Positions 45,651 through 54,046 of a DNA stretch of 55,172 nt are shown one piece after another (within the stretch, counting starts at the first letter, position 1; every line of letters starts with the position of its first letter). The notes below the pieces were generated by a model. The model made no database searches and was not told the DNA's origin. It saw only the letters and a list, made by a program, of their open reading frames with translations. The stretch is from NCBI GenBank assembly GCA_025981645.1, contig JAICXH010000006.1, positions 1 to 55,172 on the forward strand, written 5' to 3'. Source of the stretch: Burkholderiales bacterium (lineage in GTDB: Bacteria; Pseudomonadota; Gammaproteobacteria; Burkholderiales; Casimicrobiaceae). Made by a program: the position numbers and the translations under genes.

Positions 45651-46615
45651 CCGAAGCGTGCGGACATCCGCGCGACCGCCGCGACCAGCTCGCGCGCGAT
45701 GCCGGGCTCGCGCACCGAATGGCCGGCATCCGGGACGATGACGAGCTCGGACGACGGCAGTGCCTGCGCGAGGCGGTAGGCATTCACCGGCGGGCAGACG
45801 ACGTCATAGCGTCCCTGCACGATCGTGCAGGGGAGCCCGGCGAGCCGCCCAACCCCGTCGATGATCGCGTTCGGTGCGAGAAACGCGTCGTGCACGAAGT
45901 AGTGCGCCTCGATCCGCGCGATCGCGAGCGACGAATCGTCGATCGCCGCGCCGGCGTCGGGACGCGGCAACAGCGTCGAGCACGCGCTCTCGTAGCGATC
46001 CCAGGCGCGCGCTGCGGGCAGATGCACGGCGGGATCGGGATCGACGAGCCGGCGGTGGTAGTTCGCGAGGAGGTCGGAACGCTCCGCTGCGGGGAGCTCC
46101 CCGGCGAAACGCTCCCACGCGTCGGGGAAGAACTGCCGCATCCCGGTCAGGAACCAGTCGATTTCCGCACGGCTCGCGAGGAAGATCCCGCGCAGGATCA
46201 GGCCCAGCACGCGCTCACTATGCGCCTCGGCATAGACGAGGGCGAGCGTCGAGCCCCACGAGCCCCCGAACAGCAACCATCGATCGATGCCGAGATGCTC
46301 GCGCAGCCGCTCGATGTCGCCTACGAGGTGCGCAGTGGTGTTTTCGGCGATCCCGGCGCGCGGGGTCGAGCGCCCGGCCCCGCGCTGGTCGTAGAGAACG
46401 ATCCGCCACCGCTGCGGGTCGTAGAAGCGCCGGTGGTGCGGCAGCGCGCCGCCGCCGGGGCCCCCGTGCACGAACAACAGCGGCAGGCCCTGCGGATTGC
46501 CGCAGGACTCCCAGTACATCGAGTGCCGCGCATCGAGCGCGAGCATCCCCGAGGCGTGCGGCGCACACTCGGGGAAGAGCGCCGCCTCCGGCAGCGCGCT
46601 TCGCGTGTCGATCAC
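45647..46615 (-). CDS. pip: Proline iminopeptidase
   Basis: 322 residues, alpha/beta hydrolase of family S33. It has HGGPGGG (50-56), DQRGAGRSTP, the nucleophile S119 in GGSWGSTLA, the aspartate in QGRYDVVCP and the histidine in PDAGHSV. The enzyme removes N-terminal proline from peptides. Starts overlap: its ATG overlaps the stop of the fumarylacetoacetate-hydrolase gene and its stop overlaps bioA. Confidence 0.94.
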   Translation of the reverse strand: MIDTRSALPEAALFPECAPHASGMLALDARHSMYWESCGNPQGLPLLFVHGGPGGGALPHHRRFYDPQRWRIVLYDQRGAGRSTPRAGIAENTTAHLVGDIERLREHLGIDRWLLFGGSWGSTLALVYAEAHSERVLGLILRGIFLASRAEIDWFLTGMRQFFPDAWERFAGELPAAERSDLLANYHRRLVDPDPAVHLPAARAWDRYESACSTLLPRPDAGAAIDDSSLAIARIEAHYFVHDAFLAPNAIIDGVGRLAGLPCTIVQGRYDVVCPPVNAYRLAQALPSSELVIVPDAGHSVREPGIARELVAAVARMSARFG

Positions 46616-47490
46616 GCGGCCGGCGCGGCGGCGCTGCGCCTTCCCTTGAACGGCACGATCTTCTGCCGCTGCTCGCCGAGCCCGGTGATCCCGAGCGTGA
46701 CGACGTCACCGGCCTGCAGCCATTGTTGCGGCTTCATGCCCATGCCGACACCGGGGGGCGTGCCGGTGGTGACGATGTCGCCGGGCACGAGTGTCATGTA
46801 GCGAGACACGTCGGCAACGAGATCGGCGACGCCGAAGATCATCGTGCGCGTGTTCCCGGTCTGCCGGCGCTCACCGTTGACGTCGAGCCACATGTCGAGT
46901 TCCTGCGGGGCGCGAACCTCGTCGGCGGTCACGAGCCACGGGCCGGTCGGGCCGAAGGTGTCGCAGCCCTTGCCCTTGCCCCATTGCGACGCTCCGCGCC
47001 GGAGCTGGAAGTCGCGCTCGGAGACGTCGTTGACGATGCAGTAGCCGGCGACGTGCTTGAGCGCATCCTTCGGCTCGACGTAGCGCGCGGTGCGCCCGAT
47101 TACGAACGCGAGCTCGACCTCCCAGTCGAGCTGCGTCGAGTCGCGGGGAACCATGATGCTGTCGTTGGCGCCGACCATCGAGCTCGGCGTCTTGAAGAAG
47201 ACCACCGGGGCCGCCGGGATCGGAATGCCTGCCTCGCGCGCGTGGTCGGCGAAGTTCAGTCCGATCGCGACGAATTTGGAGGGCGCTGCGACGCAGGGAC
47301 CGAGGCGCGGCCGGCCCTTCACCGCCGACAGTCGCCGCGTGTCGAGCCGGCGCAACGCCGCGAGCGAGGATGGCGTAAGCGCGGCCGCGTCGATGTCGTG
47401 CACCTTGCGCGACAGGTCGCGCAGCACGCCGTCGGCGTCGATGATTCCGGGCTTCTCTCGTCCAGGTGGTCCGTAGCGTACGAGCTTCAT
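46612..47490 (-). CDS. Fumarylacetoacetate hydrolase family enzyme, 2,4-diketo-3-deoxy-L-fuconate hydrolase-like
   Basis: 292 residues. MKLVRYGPPGREKPGIIDAD, IGLNFADHAREAG, DWEVELAFVIG with the metal-binding glutamates, VNDVSERDFQ, GKGCDTFGPTGPWLVT, and VPGDIVTTGTPPGVGMG are family landmarks. The closest pattern I recall is the hydrolase that splits 2,4-diketo-3-deoxy-L-fuconate or -rhamnonate into pyruvate and L-lactate. The next gene upstream encodes the matching type of dehydrogenase, which supports this. Substrate remains inferred. Confidence 0.85.
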   Translation of the reverse strand: MKLVRYGPPGREKPGIIDADGVLRDLSRKVHDIDAAALTPSSLAALRRLDTRRLSAVKGRPRLGPCVAAPSKFVAIGLNFADHAREAGIPIPAAPVVFFKTPSSMVGANDSIMVPRDSTQLDWEVELAFVIGRTARYVEPKDALKHVAGYCIVNDVSERDFQLRRGASQWGKGKGCDTFGPTGPWLVTADEVRAPQELDMWLDVNGERRQTGNTRTMIFGVADLVADVSRYMTLVPGDIVTTGTPPGVGMGMKPQQWLQAGDVVTLGITGLGEQRQKIVPFKGRRSAAAPAA

Positions 47491-47506
47491 GAGGCAGTCT
47501 CCAGGG

Positions 47507-48262
47507 TCAGATGGTCATCCCGCCGTCGCAGGAACAGACGCTGCCGGTGATGAACGCGGCCTCGTCGGAGGCGAGGAACACGACCAGCGGCGCGATCTCG
47601 TCGGCCGTGGCGAGGCGGCCCATCGGCTGACGGGCGACGAACATGCGCCGCGCCTCCGCTGGATCCGGATGCGCGGCGATCCGCCGCGTGAGCGAAGGTG
47701 TGTCGACGGTGCCCGGCGCGACAGCATTGCAGCGTACACCGTGCCGCACGTAGTCGGCCGCGACCGACTTGGTGAGTCCGATCACCGCGGCCTTGGACGC
47801 ACCGTAGGCGAAGCGGTTCGGCAGCCCGTGCACCGAGCTCGCGACCGACGCCATGTTGACGATCGACGCCCCCACGCCGGTCGTCTCGAAGTGCGCGAGC
47901 ATCTTCGGCAGCGCCACGCGGATTGCCACGTACATCGGGCGCACGTTGAGGCGAAAGCTCGCATCCCAGTCCTCCGGGCGGCACTCGAGGATCGTTCCCT
48001 GGTGCACCCAGCCGGCGCAATTGAAGAGGATCTGCAGTGGCGGAAGCGCTTCGATCGTCGCGGCGACGGTGTCATCGTTCAGCACGTCGAGCCGCTTCGT
48101 CGTCAGGTTGTCGACGCCGCGAAGATCGTCGAGCGCCTCGGCGTCGACGTCGGTCGCGAGGACCTGGGCGCCCTCGCGCGCCATCGCGAGGGCGGTCGCG
48201 CGGCCGATCCCCTGTGCTGCCGCCGTGACGAGCGCGGACTTTCCTGCGAGCCTACCCGGCAT
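47507..48262 (-). CDS. Short-chain dehydrogenase, 2-keto-3-deoxy-L-fuconate dehydrogenase-like
   Basis: 251 residues from ATG 48262; an upstream ATG adds 17 residues without a better site. GKSALVTAAAQGIGRATALA is the NAD site, LFNCAGWVHQGTILECRPED and NMASVASSVHGLPNRFAYGA with YGASK contain the catalytic residues, and AFITGSVCSCDGG ends the fold. HQGTILEC and SSVHGLPNRF are marks of the subgroup that includes L-2-keto-3-deoxyfuconate 4-dehydrogenase and BDH2-like enzymes. It is separated from the hydrolase gene by 16 bp, giving oxidation followed by hydrolysis. Confidence 0.85.
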   Translation of the reverse strand: MPGRLAGKSALVTAAAQGIGRATALAMAREGAQVLATDVDAEALDDLRGVDNLTTKRLDVLNDDTVAATIEALPPLQILFNCAGWVHQGTILECRPEDWDASFRLNVRPMYVAIRVALPKMLAHFETTGVGASIVNMASVASSVHGLPNRFAYGASKAAVIGLTKSVAADYVRHGVRCNAVAPGTVDTPSLTRRIAAHPDPAEARRMFVARQPMGRLATADEIAPLVVFLASDEAAFITGSVCSCDGGMTI

Positions 48263-48355
48263 TACGGATTCCCGTTCGCGCACCCCTGCGCACGACGGTG
48301 CAGCGAGGCGCATCCAATGCTGCAGGATTCTACCGCGCGCGTCGGCGCTGGCGCC

Positions 48356-49048
48356 TCAGTGCATCAGCGCATCGACGAGGAAGGCGAACGCGATGCGCCA
48401 TGCGGCGGCTGCGGGGTCGGCCGCGTACGTGTCGCGATCCTCGGCCGCGAAGCCATGCCCGGCGTCGGGGATCACCGCCAGCGTATAGCGCCGATTGGCC
48501 GCGGTGAGCGCCTGCGCGATGCGGCCGTGCTCGTCGGCTGCGATCGACGCGTCCTTCGCGCCGTAGATCAGCAGTTGCGGTGCGACGATATCCGGTACGC
48601 GATCGACGAGCGGTCGGCGCGCGCCGGGTGTTGACGGCGCGATGCCGCCGCCGTAGAACGACAGCGATGCAGCGAGGCGGTGGCCGAGCGTTGCGTTGGC
48701 GAGAAACGCAAGGCGTCCGCCCATGCAGAAGCCGATGACCGCGATGCCGTCGTCGCGCGCGCCCTCGGAGGCAAGCGCGTCGATCGACGCGCCGACGTCG
48801 GTCATCGCTGCGTCGTCGTCGAGGAGACGGGCACGCGCCCGCGCGGCGTCGCGGTCCGCGTAATCGAATCGATCGCCGTGATAGAGGTCGGGGGCGAGCG
48901 CGAGATAGCCAGCGCGCGCGAAGCGCTCGCAGACGCTGCGCAGCCACGGCGTCAGGCCGAAGACCTCCATCAGGACGACGACGCCGGTTCCGGGTGCGCC
49001 CGGCGGCCGGGCGAGCCAGGCCTCCGCGCCGTTCGACAGCGCGGTCAT
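48356..49048 (-). CDS. Dienelactone hydrolase family protein
   Basis: 230 residues from ATG 49048, chosen because GGAGAG lies eight bases upstream. Alpha/beta hydrolase with the nucleophile C108 in VIGFCMGGRLAF, the aspartate in IYGAKDASI and the histidine in IPDAGHGF. VVLMEVFGLTPWLRSVCERF near the N-terminus carries the conserved glutamate. Such enzymes hydrolyse dienelactones or related lactones. In this cluster a sugar lactonase-like role is conceivable but unproven. Confidence 0.88.
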   Translation of the reverse strand: MTALSNGAEAWLARPPGAPGTGVVVLMEVFGLTPWLRSVCERFARAGYLALAPDLYHGDRFDYADRDAARARARLLDDDAAMTDVGASIDALASEGARDDGIAVIGFCMGGRLAFLANATLGHRLAASLSFYGGGIAPSTPGARRPLVDRVPDIVAPQLLIYGAKDASIAADEHGRIAQALTAANRRYTLAVIPDAGHGFAAEDRDTYAADPAAAAWRIAFAFLVDALMH

Positions 49049-49224
49049 CGCAGCTCTCTCCATTTGCGCTGCCATCGACCGACCTCGCGGCGACGCGCTC
49101 CCGTCAGCAGGATGAGACGAGTCGGTTCGGCCCGCAAGGAGCATCGGTACGCGATCGCCTGGGGGCTGCCGAAGTGTTGCGCCGGCGGTCACGCGCCGAT
49201 GCGGCGGCAGGGTCCGCTGCGCGG

Positions 49225-49230
49225 TATACT
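49225..49230 (+). promoter_or_regulatory. Candidate -10 box (TATACT) of the uxaA-type gene
   Basis: TATACT 61 bp upstream of the ATG in the 242-bp divergent gap between the dienelactone hydrolase and dehydratase genes. No convincing -35. Confidence 0.45.
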
Positions 49231-49290
49231 GGTCTGGCCACTCGACCACTGCTGCCCGGAATGGGGAACCTGGTGGAAGGGGAAGCCGAT

Positions 49291-50826
49291 ATGCCGCTGC
49301 GCTCCGCCCTGACGATCCGACTGCATCCCGCCGACGACGTCGTCATCGCGCGCACGCAGCTTGTCGGCGGCACCGTGCTCGCCGAAGAGCGCATCACCGT
49401 CGCCGGGCTGATCCCCCCCGGCCACAAGGTCGCCGCGCGTCCGCTCGCCGCGGGCGACCCGGTGCGTCGATACAACCAGGTCATCGGCTTCGCGCGCCGG
49501 CCGATCGGCGCGGGCGAGCACGTACACCTGCACAACCTCGCGATGGGCTCGTTCGAGCGCGAGCGCGCAATCGGGGTCGACGCTCATCCGACCGCGTTCG
49601 TCGATCCCCCCGCGATGTTCATGGGCATCGTGCGCCGCGAAGGACCTGCCGCCGGCCGCGTCGCGACGCGCAACTACATCGGCATCCTGTCGACGGTCAA
49701 CTGCTCGGCGACCGTCGCACGCGGCATCGCCGCCCACTTCGGACCGGCCGCGCTCGAGGCGTTTCCCAACGTCGACGGTGTCGTGGCGCTGACCCACGGC
49801 ACCGGCTGCGGGATGGACGTTGCGGGCGAGGGGATGCGCGTGCTGCGCCGTACGCTCGCGGGCTACGCACGGCACGCGAACTTCGGCGGCATCGTGCTCG
49901 TCGGTCTCGGCTGCGAAGCGAACCAGGCGAGCGCGTTGCTCGGCGACGCGGGCCTGCGCGAGAGCGCGCAGCTTGCGAGCTTCTCGATCCAGGACACCGG
50001 CGGAACGGCGAAGTCGATCGCACGCGGCATCCGTGCCGTCGAAGAGATGTTGCCGCGCGTCAACGCGGTCGCGCGCGAGCCGGTTCCCGCGTCGGCGCTC
50101 GTTCTCGGATTGCAGTGCGGAGGCTCCGACGGTTACTCGGGGATCACCGCCAATCCGGTGCTGGGCACCGCAGCGGATCTCCTCGTCCGTCACGGGGGCA
50201 CCGCGATTCTCTCGGAGACTCCCGAGATCTACGGCGCCGAGCACCTGCTCACCCGTCGCGCGGCGTCACCGGCTGTTGCCGCCAAGCTGCTTGCGCGGCT
50301 CGACTGGTGGGAGGACTACACGGCGCGTGAGCGCGGCGAGATGAACAACAATCCGTCGCCGGGCAACAAGGCCGGCGGCCTGACGACGATTCTCGAGAAG
50401 GCACTGGGCTCGGTCGCCAAGGGTGGCACGACGAACCTCGTCGAAGTCTATGAGTACGCCGAACCGGTGACCGCTCGTGGATTCGTGTTCATGGACACGC
50501 CCGGCTACGATCCGGTCTCGGCAACCGGGCAGGTCGCCGGGGGCGCCAACCTGATCGTCTTCACCACCGGACGCGGCTCGGCCTACGGCTGCGCCCCGGC
50601 GCCGTCGTTGAAGCTCTCGACCAACACCGCGCTGTGGCTGCGCCAGCAGGAGGACATCGACCTCGACTGCGGAGCGATCCTCGACGGCGAGGCGACGGTC
50701 GATGGCCTCGGCGCGACACTCTTCGACGCGATGCTCGCAACGGCATCGGGGGCGAAGACGAAGAGTGAGCTCCACGGCTACGGGCAGAACGAATTCGTGC
50801 CTTGGCAGGTCGGGGCGGTGATGTAG
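49291..50826 (+). CDS. UxaA family dehydratase (altronate/galactarate type)
   Basis: 511 residues; ATG with AAGGGG eight bases upstream (an in-frame ATG 30 bp earlier is possible). The N-terminal SAF-type domain (SALTIRLHPADDVVIARTQL) is followed by the large catalytic domain with NYIGILSTVNCSATVARGIA, THGTGCGMD, GLGCEANQ, LQCGGSDGYSGITANPVLG, SETPEIYG and NNNPSPGNKAGGLTTILEKA. Full-length architecture means a complete altronate/galactarate-type hydro-lyase rather than a split half. It removes water from an aldonate or aldarate to a 2-keto-3-deoxy acid. The neighbouring dehydrogenase and hydrolase could act on such a product. Confidence 0.9.
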   Translation: MPLRSALTIRLHPADDVVIARTQLVGGTVLAEERITVAGLIPPGHKVAARPLAAGDPVRRYNQVIGFARRPIGAGEHVHLHNLAMGSFERERAIGVDAHPTAFVDPPAMFMGIVRREGPAAGRVATRNYIGILSTVNCSATVARGIAAHFGPAALEAFPNVDGVVALTHGTGCGMDVAGEGMRVLRRTLAGYARHANFGGIVLVGLGCEANQASALLGDAGLRESAQLASFSIQDTGGTAKSIARGIRAVEEMLPRVNAVAREPVPASALVLGLQCGGSDGYSGITANPVLGTAADLLVRHGGTAILSETPEIYGAEHLLTRRAASPAVAAKLLARLDWWEDYTARERGEMNNNPSPGNKAGGLTTILEKALGSVAKGGTTNLVEVYEYAEPVTARGFVFMDTPGYDPVSATGQVAGGANLIVFTTGRGSAYGCAPAPSLKLSTNTALWLRQQEDIDLDCGAILDGEATVDGLGATLFDAMLATASGAKTKSELHGYGQNEFVPWQVGAVM

Positions 50827-50939
50827 CGATGCGCGAGGGATCACGCGCATGCGCATCGATTCGCCGGTCTCCCCGGATCGTTTTCTCGATCAGTTTCTCG
50901 GATTCCGCTGTGTTGTGACCGGACAGTGACCCTCCGCAG

Positions 50940-51494
50940 ATGCCGATCGCAACGACTGCGCGACTTTCACTTCGCGAAATCCACGGGGGCGACGCGCCGT
51001 TCATCCTGACGCTCGTCAACGACGCCGCCTGGTTACGGTTCATTGGCGACAGGAAGGTGCGCACGGCGAGCGATGCGCGCCGCTACATCGAAACCGGACC
51101 GGCCAAGATGTATGCGCAGCGGGGCTTTGGTTTATGGCTGGTCGAGCGCCGCGACGATGGGGTGCCGATCGGCATGTGCGGTCTCATCAAGCGCGACGCG
51201 CTGCCCGACGTCGACCTCGGCTTCGCGTTACTGCCAGCCCATCGCGGCAACGGCTACGCGTCAGAGGCGGCGCAGGCCGCGATCGACTTCGCATGCGAGA
51301 GGTTGGGGCTCGCCCGCATCGTCGCAATCACCTCCCCCGACAACGCGGATTCCGTACGGCTGCTCGGACGGCTCGGCTTTCGCTTCGAGCGCGTGCTGCG
51401 TCTTGCCGACGATGCATCCGCGGTGAGGCTGTATGCGGCCGAATTGAGTCGACGCAGCAGATTCGCGATTGTTTCGGAGGACGGGACGCCATGA
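50940..51494 (+). CDS. GNAT family N-acetyltransferase
   Basis: 184 residues. TTARLSLREIHGGDAPFILT at the start and the acetyl-CoA loop LLPAHRGNGYASEAAQAAID, then ARIVAITSPDNADSVRLLGR, are RimJ/RimL-like. No good ribosome-binding site precedes the ATG. The stop overlaps the start of the IlvD/Edd gene (ATGA), so it is co-translated with a sugar-acid dehydratase, an odd pairing. Substrate unknown. Confidence 0.87.
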   Translation: MPIATTARLSLREIHGGDAPFILTLVNDAAWLRFIGDRKVRTASDARRYIETGPAKMYAQRGFGLWLVERRDDGVPIGMCGLIKRDALPDVDLGFALLPAHRGNGYASEAAQAAIDFACERLGLARIVAITSPDNADSVRLLGRLGFRFERVLRLADDASAVRLYAAELSRRSRFAIVSEDGTP

Positions 51495-53224
51495 CCGACG
51501 ATGTGAAACCCCGACGCGCGCTCCGTTCCACCGAATGGTTCGGCCGTCACGACCGCGACGGCCTTGTTCATCGCTCGTGGATGAAGAACCAGGGCATCCC
51601 GCACGACCAGTTCGACGGCAGGCCGGTGATCGGCATCTGCAACACCTGGTCCGAGGCGACTCCGTGCAACGCGCATTTTCGCGAGCTCGCCGAGCACGTC
51701 CGGCGCGGCGTGCTCGACGCCGGCGGCTTTCCGATCGAGTTCCCGGTAATGAGCCTGGGCGAGACGCTGATGCGTCCGACGACAATGCTGTTTCGCAACC
51801 AGTGCGCGATGGACGTCGAGGAGTCGATTCGCGCCAATCCATTCGACGGCGTCGTGCTCTTGATGGGCTGCGACAAGACGACACCCGCGCTCCTGATGGG
51901 CGCGGCCTCGTGCGATCTGCCGACGATCGGAGTGTCGGGCGGGCCGATGCTGAACGGCAAGTTCCGCGGCGAGGACATTGGCTCGGGCACGCACGTCTGG
52001 AAGTTCACCGAGATGCTGAAGACCGGCGCGATGACCGAGGAGGACATGGTCGAGGCGGAGAGCTGCATGTCGCGCTCGGCCGGCCACTGCATGACGATGG
52101 GCACGGCATCGACGATGGCGTCGCTCGTCGAGGCGCTCGGCATGGGCCTGCCGATGAATGCCTCGATACCGGCAGTCGATTCGCGCCGCAAGCTGCTGGC
52201 GCGTTTCGCCGGACGCCGGATCGTCGCGATGGTGCACGAAGACATCAGGATGTCGAAGATCGTCACGCGCCAGGCATTCGAGAACGCAATCGTCGTCAAC
52301 GGCGCGATCGGCGGCTCGACCAACGCAGTCGTGCACCTCCTCGCGATCGCGGGCCGCATCGGCGTTTCGCTGACGCTCGACGACTGGGACCGACTCGGCC
52401 GTGACGTGCCGTGCCTCGTCAACCTGATGCCCTCGGGCAAGTACCTGATGGAGGACTTCCACTATGCCGGGGGCCTCCCGGTGGTCATCCGCGAGCTCGG
52501 CGCGAGGATTCATCGGCGAGCGCTCACGGTCAACGGGAGGACGATCGCGGACAACTGCCGGCGCGCGGTCAACTACAACCCGAGTGTCATCACACCGCTC
52601 GCGCGGCCGTTCAAGCGCCGCGGCGGCATTGCGGTGCTGCGCGGCAACCTCGCGCCGGACGGCGCGGTGCTGAAGCCCTCCGCGGCGACTCCGGCGCTCA
52701 TGAAGCATCGCGGTCGCGCCGTCGTGTTCGCCGACATCGACGACCTCAACCGGCGGATCGACGACCCGCAGCTCGATGTTCGCGCCGATGACGTGCTGGT
52801 GCTGAAGAACTGTGGCCCGAAGGGCTACCCCGGATTTCCCGAGGTCGGCAACTTTGCGCTGCCGGCCAAGCTGCTGAAGCGCGGTGTCACCGACATGGTG
52901 CGCATCTCCGACGCGCGGATGTCGGGGACCGCGTACGGTACAGTCGTACTCCACGTCGCACCCGAGGCGGCGGCGGGCGGCCCGCTCGCGCTGGTGGAAG
53001 ACGGCGATACGATCGAGCTCGACGTTGCGAGGCGGCGACTGCACCTCGACGTCTCCGGCGCCGAGCTGGACCGGCGCCGCGCGCGCTGGACCCCACCGGC
53101 TCCCCACGCGGCGCGCGGCTGGGTCAGGCTCTACTGCGCAACGGTGCAGCAGGCCGACCGCGGTGTCGATCTCGACTTTCTCGTCGGTGGCTCGGGGGCC
53201 GGCGTCGGCCGCGAGAGCCACTGA
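51491..53224 (+). CDS. IlvD/Edd family sugar-acid dehydratase (L-arabinonate dehydratase-like)
   Basis: 577 residues, ATG with GGAGG ten bases upstream. It opens LRSTEWFGRHDRDGLVHRSW and RPVIGICNTWSEATPCNAHF, the sugar-acid branch of the family rather than IlvD. Iron-sulfur cysteines are in GCDKTTPALLMG and AGHCMTMGTAST; further landmarks are IVVNGAIGGSTNAVVHLLAI, NLMPSGKYLMEDFHYAGGLP, KNCGPKGYPGFPEVG and RISDARMSGTAYGT. Length equals L-arabinonate/D-xylonate dehydratase. It converts an aldonate to its 2-keto-3-deoxy form, feeding the SDR and hydrolase of this cluster. Sugar specificity is not decidable by eye. Confidence 0.9.
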   Translation: MTDDVKPRRALRSTEWFGRHDRDGLVHRSWMKNQGIPHDQFDGRPVIGICNTWSEATPCNAHFRELAEHVRRGVLDAGGFPIEFPVMSLGETLMRPTTMLFRNQCAMDVEESIRANPFDGVVLLMGCDKTTPALLMGAASCDLPTIGVSGGPMLNGKFRGEDIGSGTHVWKFTEMLKTGAMTEEDMVEAESCMSRSAGHCMTMGTASTMASLVEALGMGLPMNASIPAVDSRRKLLARFAGRRIVAMVHEDIRMSKIVTRQAFENAIVVNGAIGGSTNAVVHLLAIAGRIGVSLTLDDWDRLGRDVPCLVNLMPSGKYLMEDFHYAGGLPVVIRELGARIHRRALTVNGRTIADNCRRAVNYNPSVITPLARPFKRRGGIAVLRGNLAPDGAVLKPSAATPALMKHRGRAVVFADIDDLNRRIDDPQLDVRADDVLVLKNCGPKGYPGFPEVGNFALPAKLLKRGVTDMVRISDARMSGTAYGTVVLHVAPEAAAGGPLALVEDGDTIELDVARRRLHLDVSGAELDRRRARWTPPAPHAARGWVRLYCATVQQADRGVDLDFLVGGSGAGVGRESH

Positions 53225-53238
53225 GCTGCGGGAGGCCG

Positions 53239-53781
53239 TTACGAACGCCGCGATGCCGCGACACGCCGCGCCGCCGCTCGCGTAGGCACCGGCGTCTTCC
53301 GACGCCCCGCGGACGACACCAGCCGGCCGGGAACGCGGGAAAAGTAGTCGAGGTACTCGGCGAGCTGGGGCCCCAGTTTGTTCAGCTCCTCGCGGTGCGC
53401 TGTGGCGAGCTTCTCGAAGATCCGCAGGCCGCGCGCCGTCAGGTTGAGGTTGACCTTGCGCCGGTCGTCGGTCGCCGTTTTGCGCGTCACCAGGCGCTCG
53501 TCCTGCAGGCGGTCGACCAGGCCGACGGCGCTGTTGTGCTTGATCAGGAGCGTCCGCGCGAGGGCGTTGATCGTCACGCCCTTCTCAGTGGTCCCGAGGC
53601 CGATGATCGCGAGCAGCGCCTGGTATTGCTGCGGCGCAAGACCAAACTCGCCGGCGGCAGACTCGCTGAACGAAAGAAAGCGCCGGAGCGCGAAGCGGAA
53701 CTCGGCGAGGATCCGGTATTCGGAGGGGTGCAGCTTGCGGGCGGTGCAACGGGCTGCGGCGCGGGAGGAATTGGCGGTCAT
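53239..53781 (-). CDS. MarR family transcriptional regulator
   Basis: 180 residues from ATG 53781; an ATG seven codons upstream (53802) is equally in frame. The winged helix shows FGLAPQQYQALLAIIGLG, INALARTLLIKHNSAVGLVD and RLQDERLVTRKTATDDRRKV (wing). A basic C-terminal tail (RRKTPVPTRAAARRVAASRR) is unusual. It diverges from the transporter gene and could control that gene and the dehydratase operon. The inverted repeat TATCG-N5-CGATA at 53836 lies just upstream and is a candidate operator. Confidence 0.9.
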   Translation of the reverse strand: MTANSSRAAARCTARKLHPSEYRILAEFRFALRRFLSFSESAAGEFGLAPQQYQALLAIIGLGTTEKGVTINALARTLLIKHNSAVGLVDRLQDERLVTRKTATDDRRKVNLNLTARGLRIFEKLATAHREELNKLGPQLAEYLDYFSRVPGRLVSSAGRRKTPVPTRAAARRVAASRRS

Positions 53782-53835
53782 GATCTGTCGTCGGGGAGAC
53801 ATTTCCGGAAAGAGTGCCCTGAATGGTTGACAATA

Positions 53836-53850
53836 TATCGCACTCCGATA
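53836..53850. promoter_or_regulatory. Candidate MarR operator, inverted repeat TATCG-CACTC-CGATA
   Basis: A perfect 5-5-5 inverted repeat 34 bp upstream of the nearer marR start codon, preceded by TTGACAATA (53827-53835), a good -35-like hexamer on the plus strand; TATATT on the minus strand may be the marR -10. Position fits autoregulation. Confidence 0.4.
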
Positions 53851-53905
53851 AACTGCGCCGGGGTGTCGCTTCACGACGGGAGCCGCCGGCGTAGCGCTGC
53901 CTTGC

Positions 53906-53928
53906 CGGGCCGGGCCGAGCCCGGCCCG
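53906..53928. repeat. GC-only hairpin between marR and the transporter gene
   Basis: A perfect 10-bp stem CGGGCCGGGC/GCCCGGCCCG with a 3-nt CGA loop. No T-run. It sits 118 bp before the transporter start and could influence either transcript. Confidence 0.5.
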
Positions 53929-54046
53929 CGCACGCCGGCGGGTCACCTAGCGCGGGCTCTCCCGATGCAGGTACACTTGCCGGCAGCCCAGCGCAGCCCC
54001 TGGCTGCGGCAGGTCTTCATGGGTATCCCATTTACAGGAGGTTGGA

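Noticed and set aside
43241-45779. Plus-strand open frames across dacB and bioA
   Set aside because: Arg/Glu/Asp-rich shadow frames; the minus strand encodes full-length DacB and BioA.
51254-53221. Open frame of 655 codons antisense to the IlvD/Edd gene
   Set aside because: Shadow of a clearly recognised dehydratase; no protein-like motifs.
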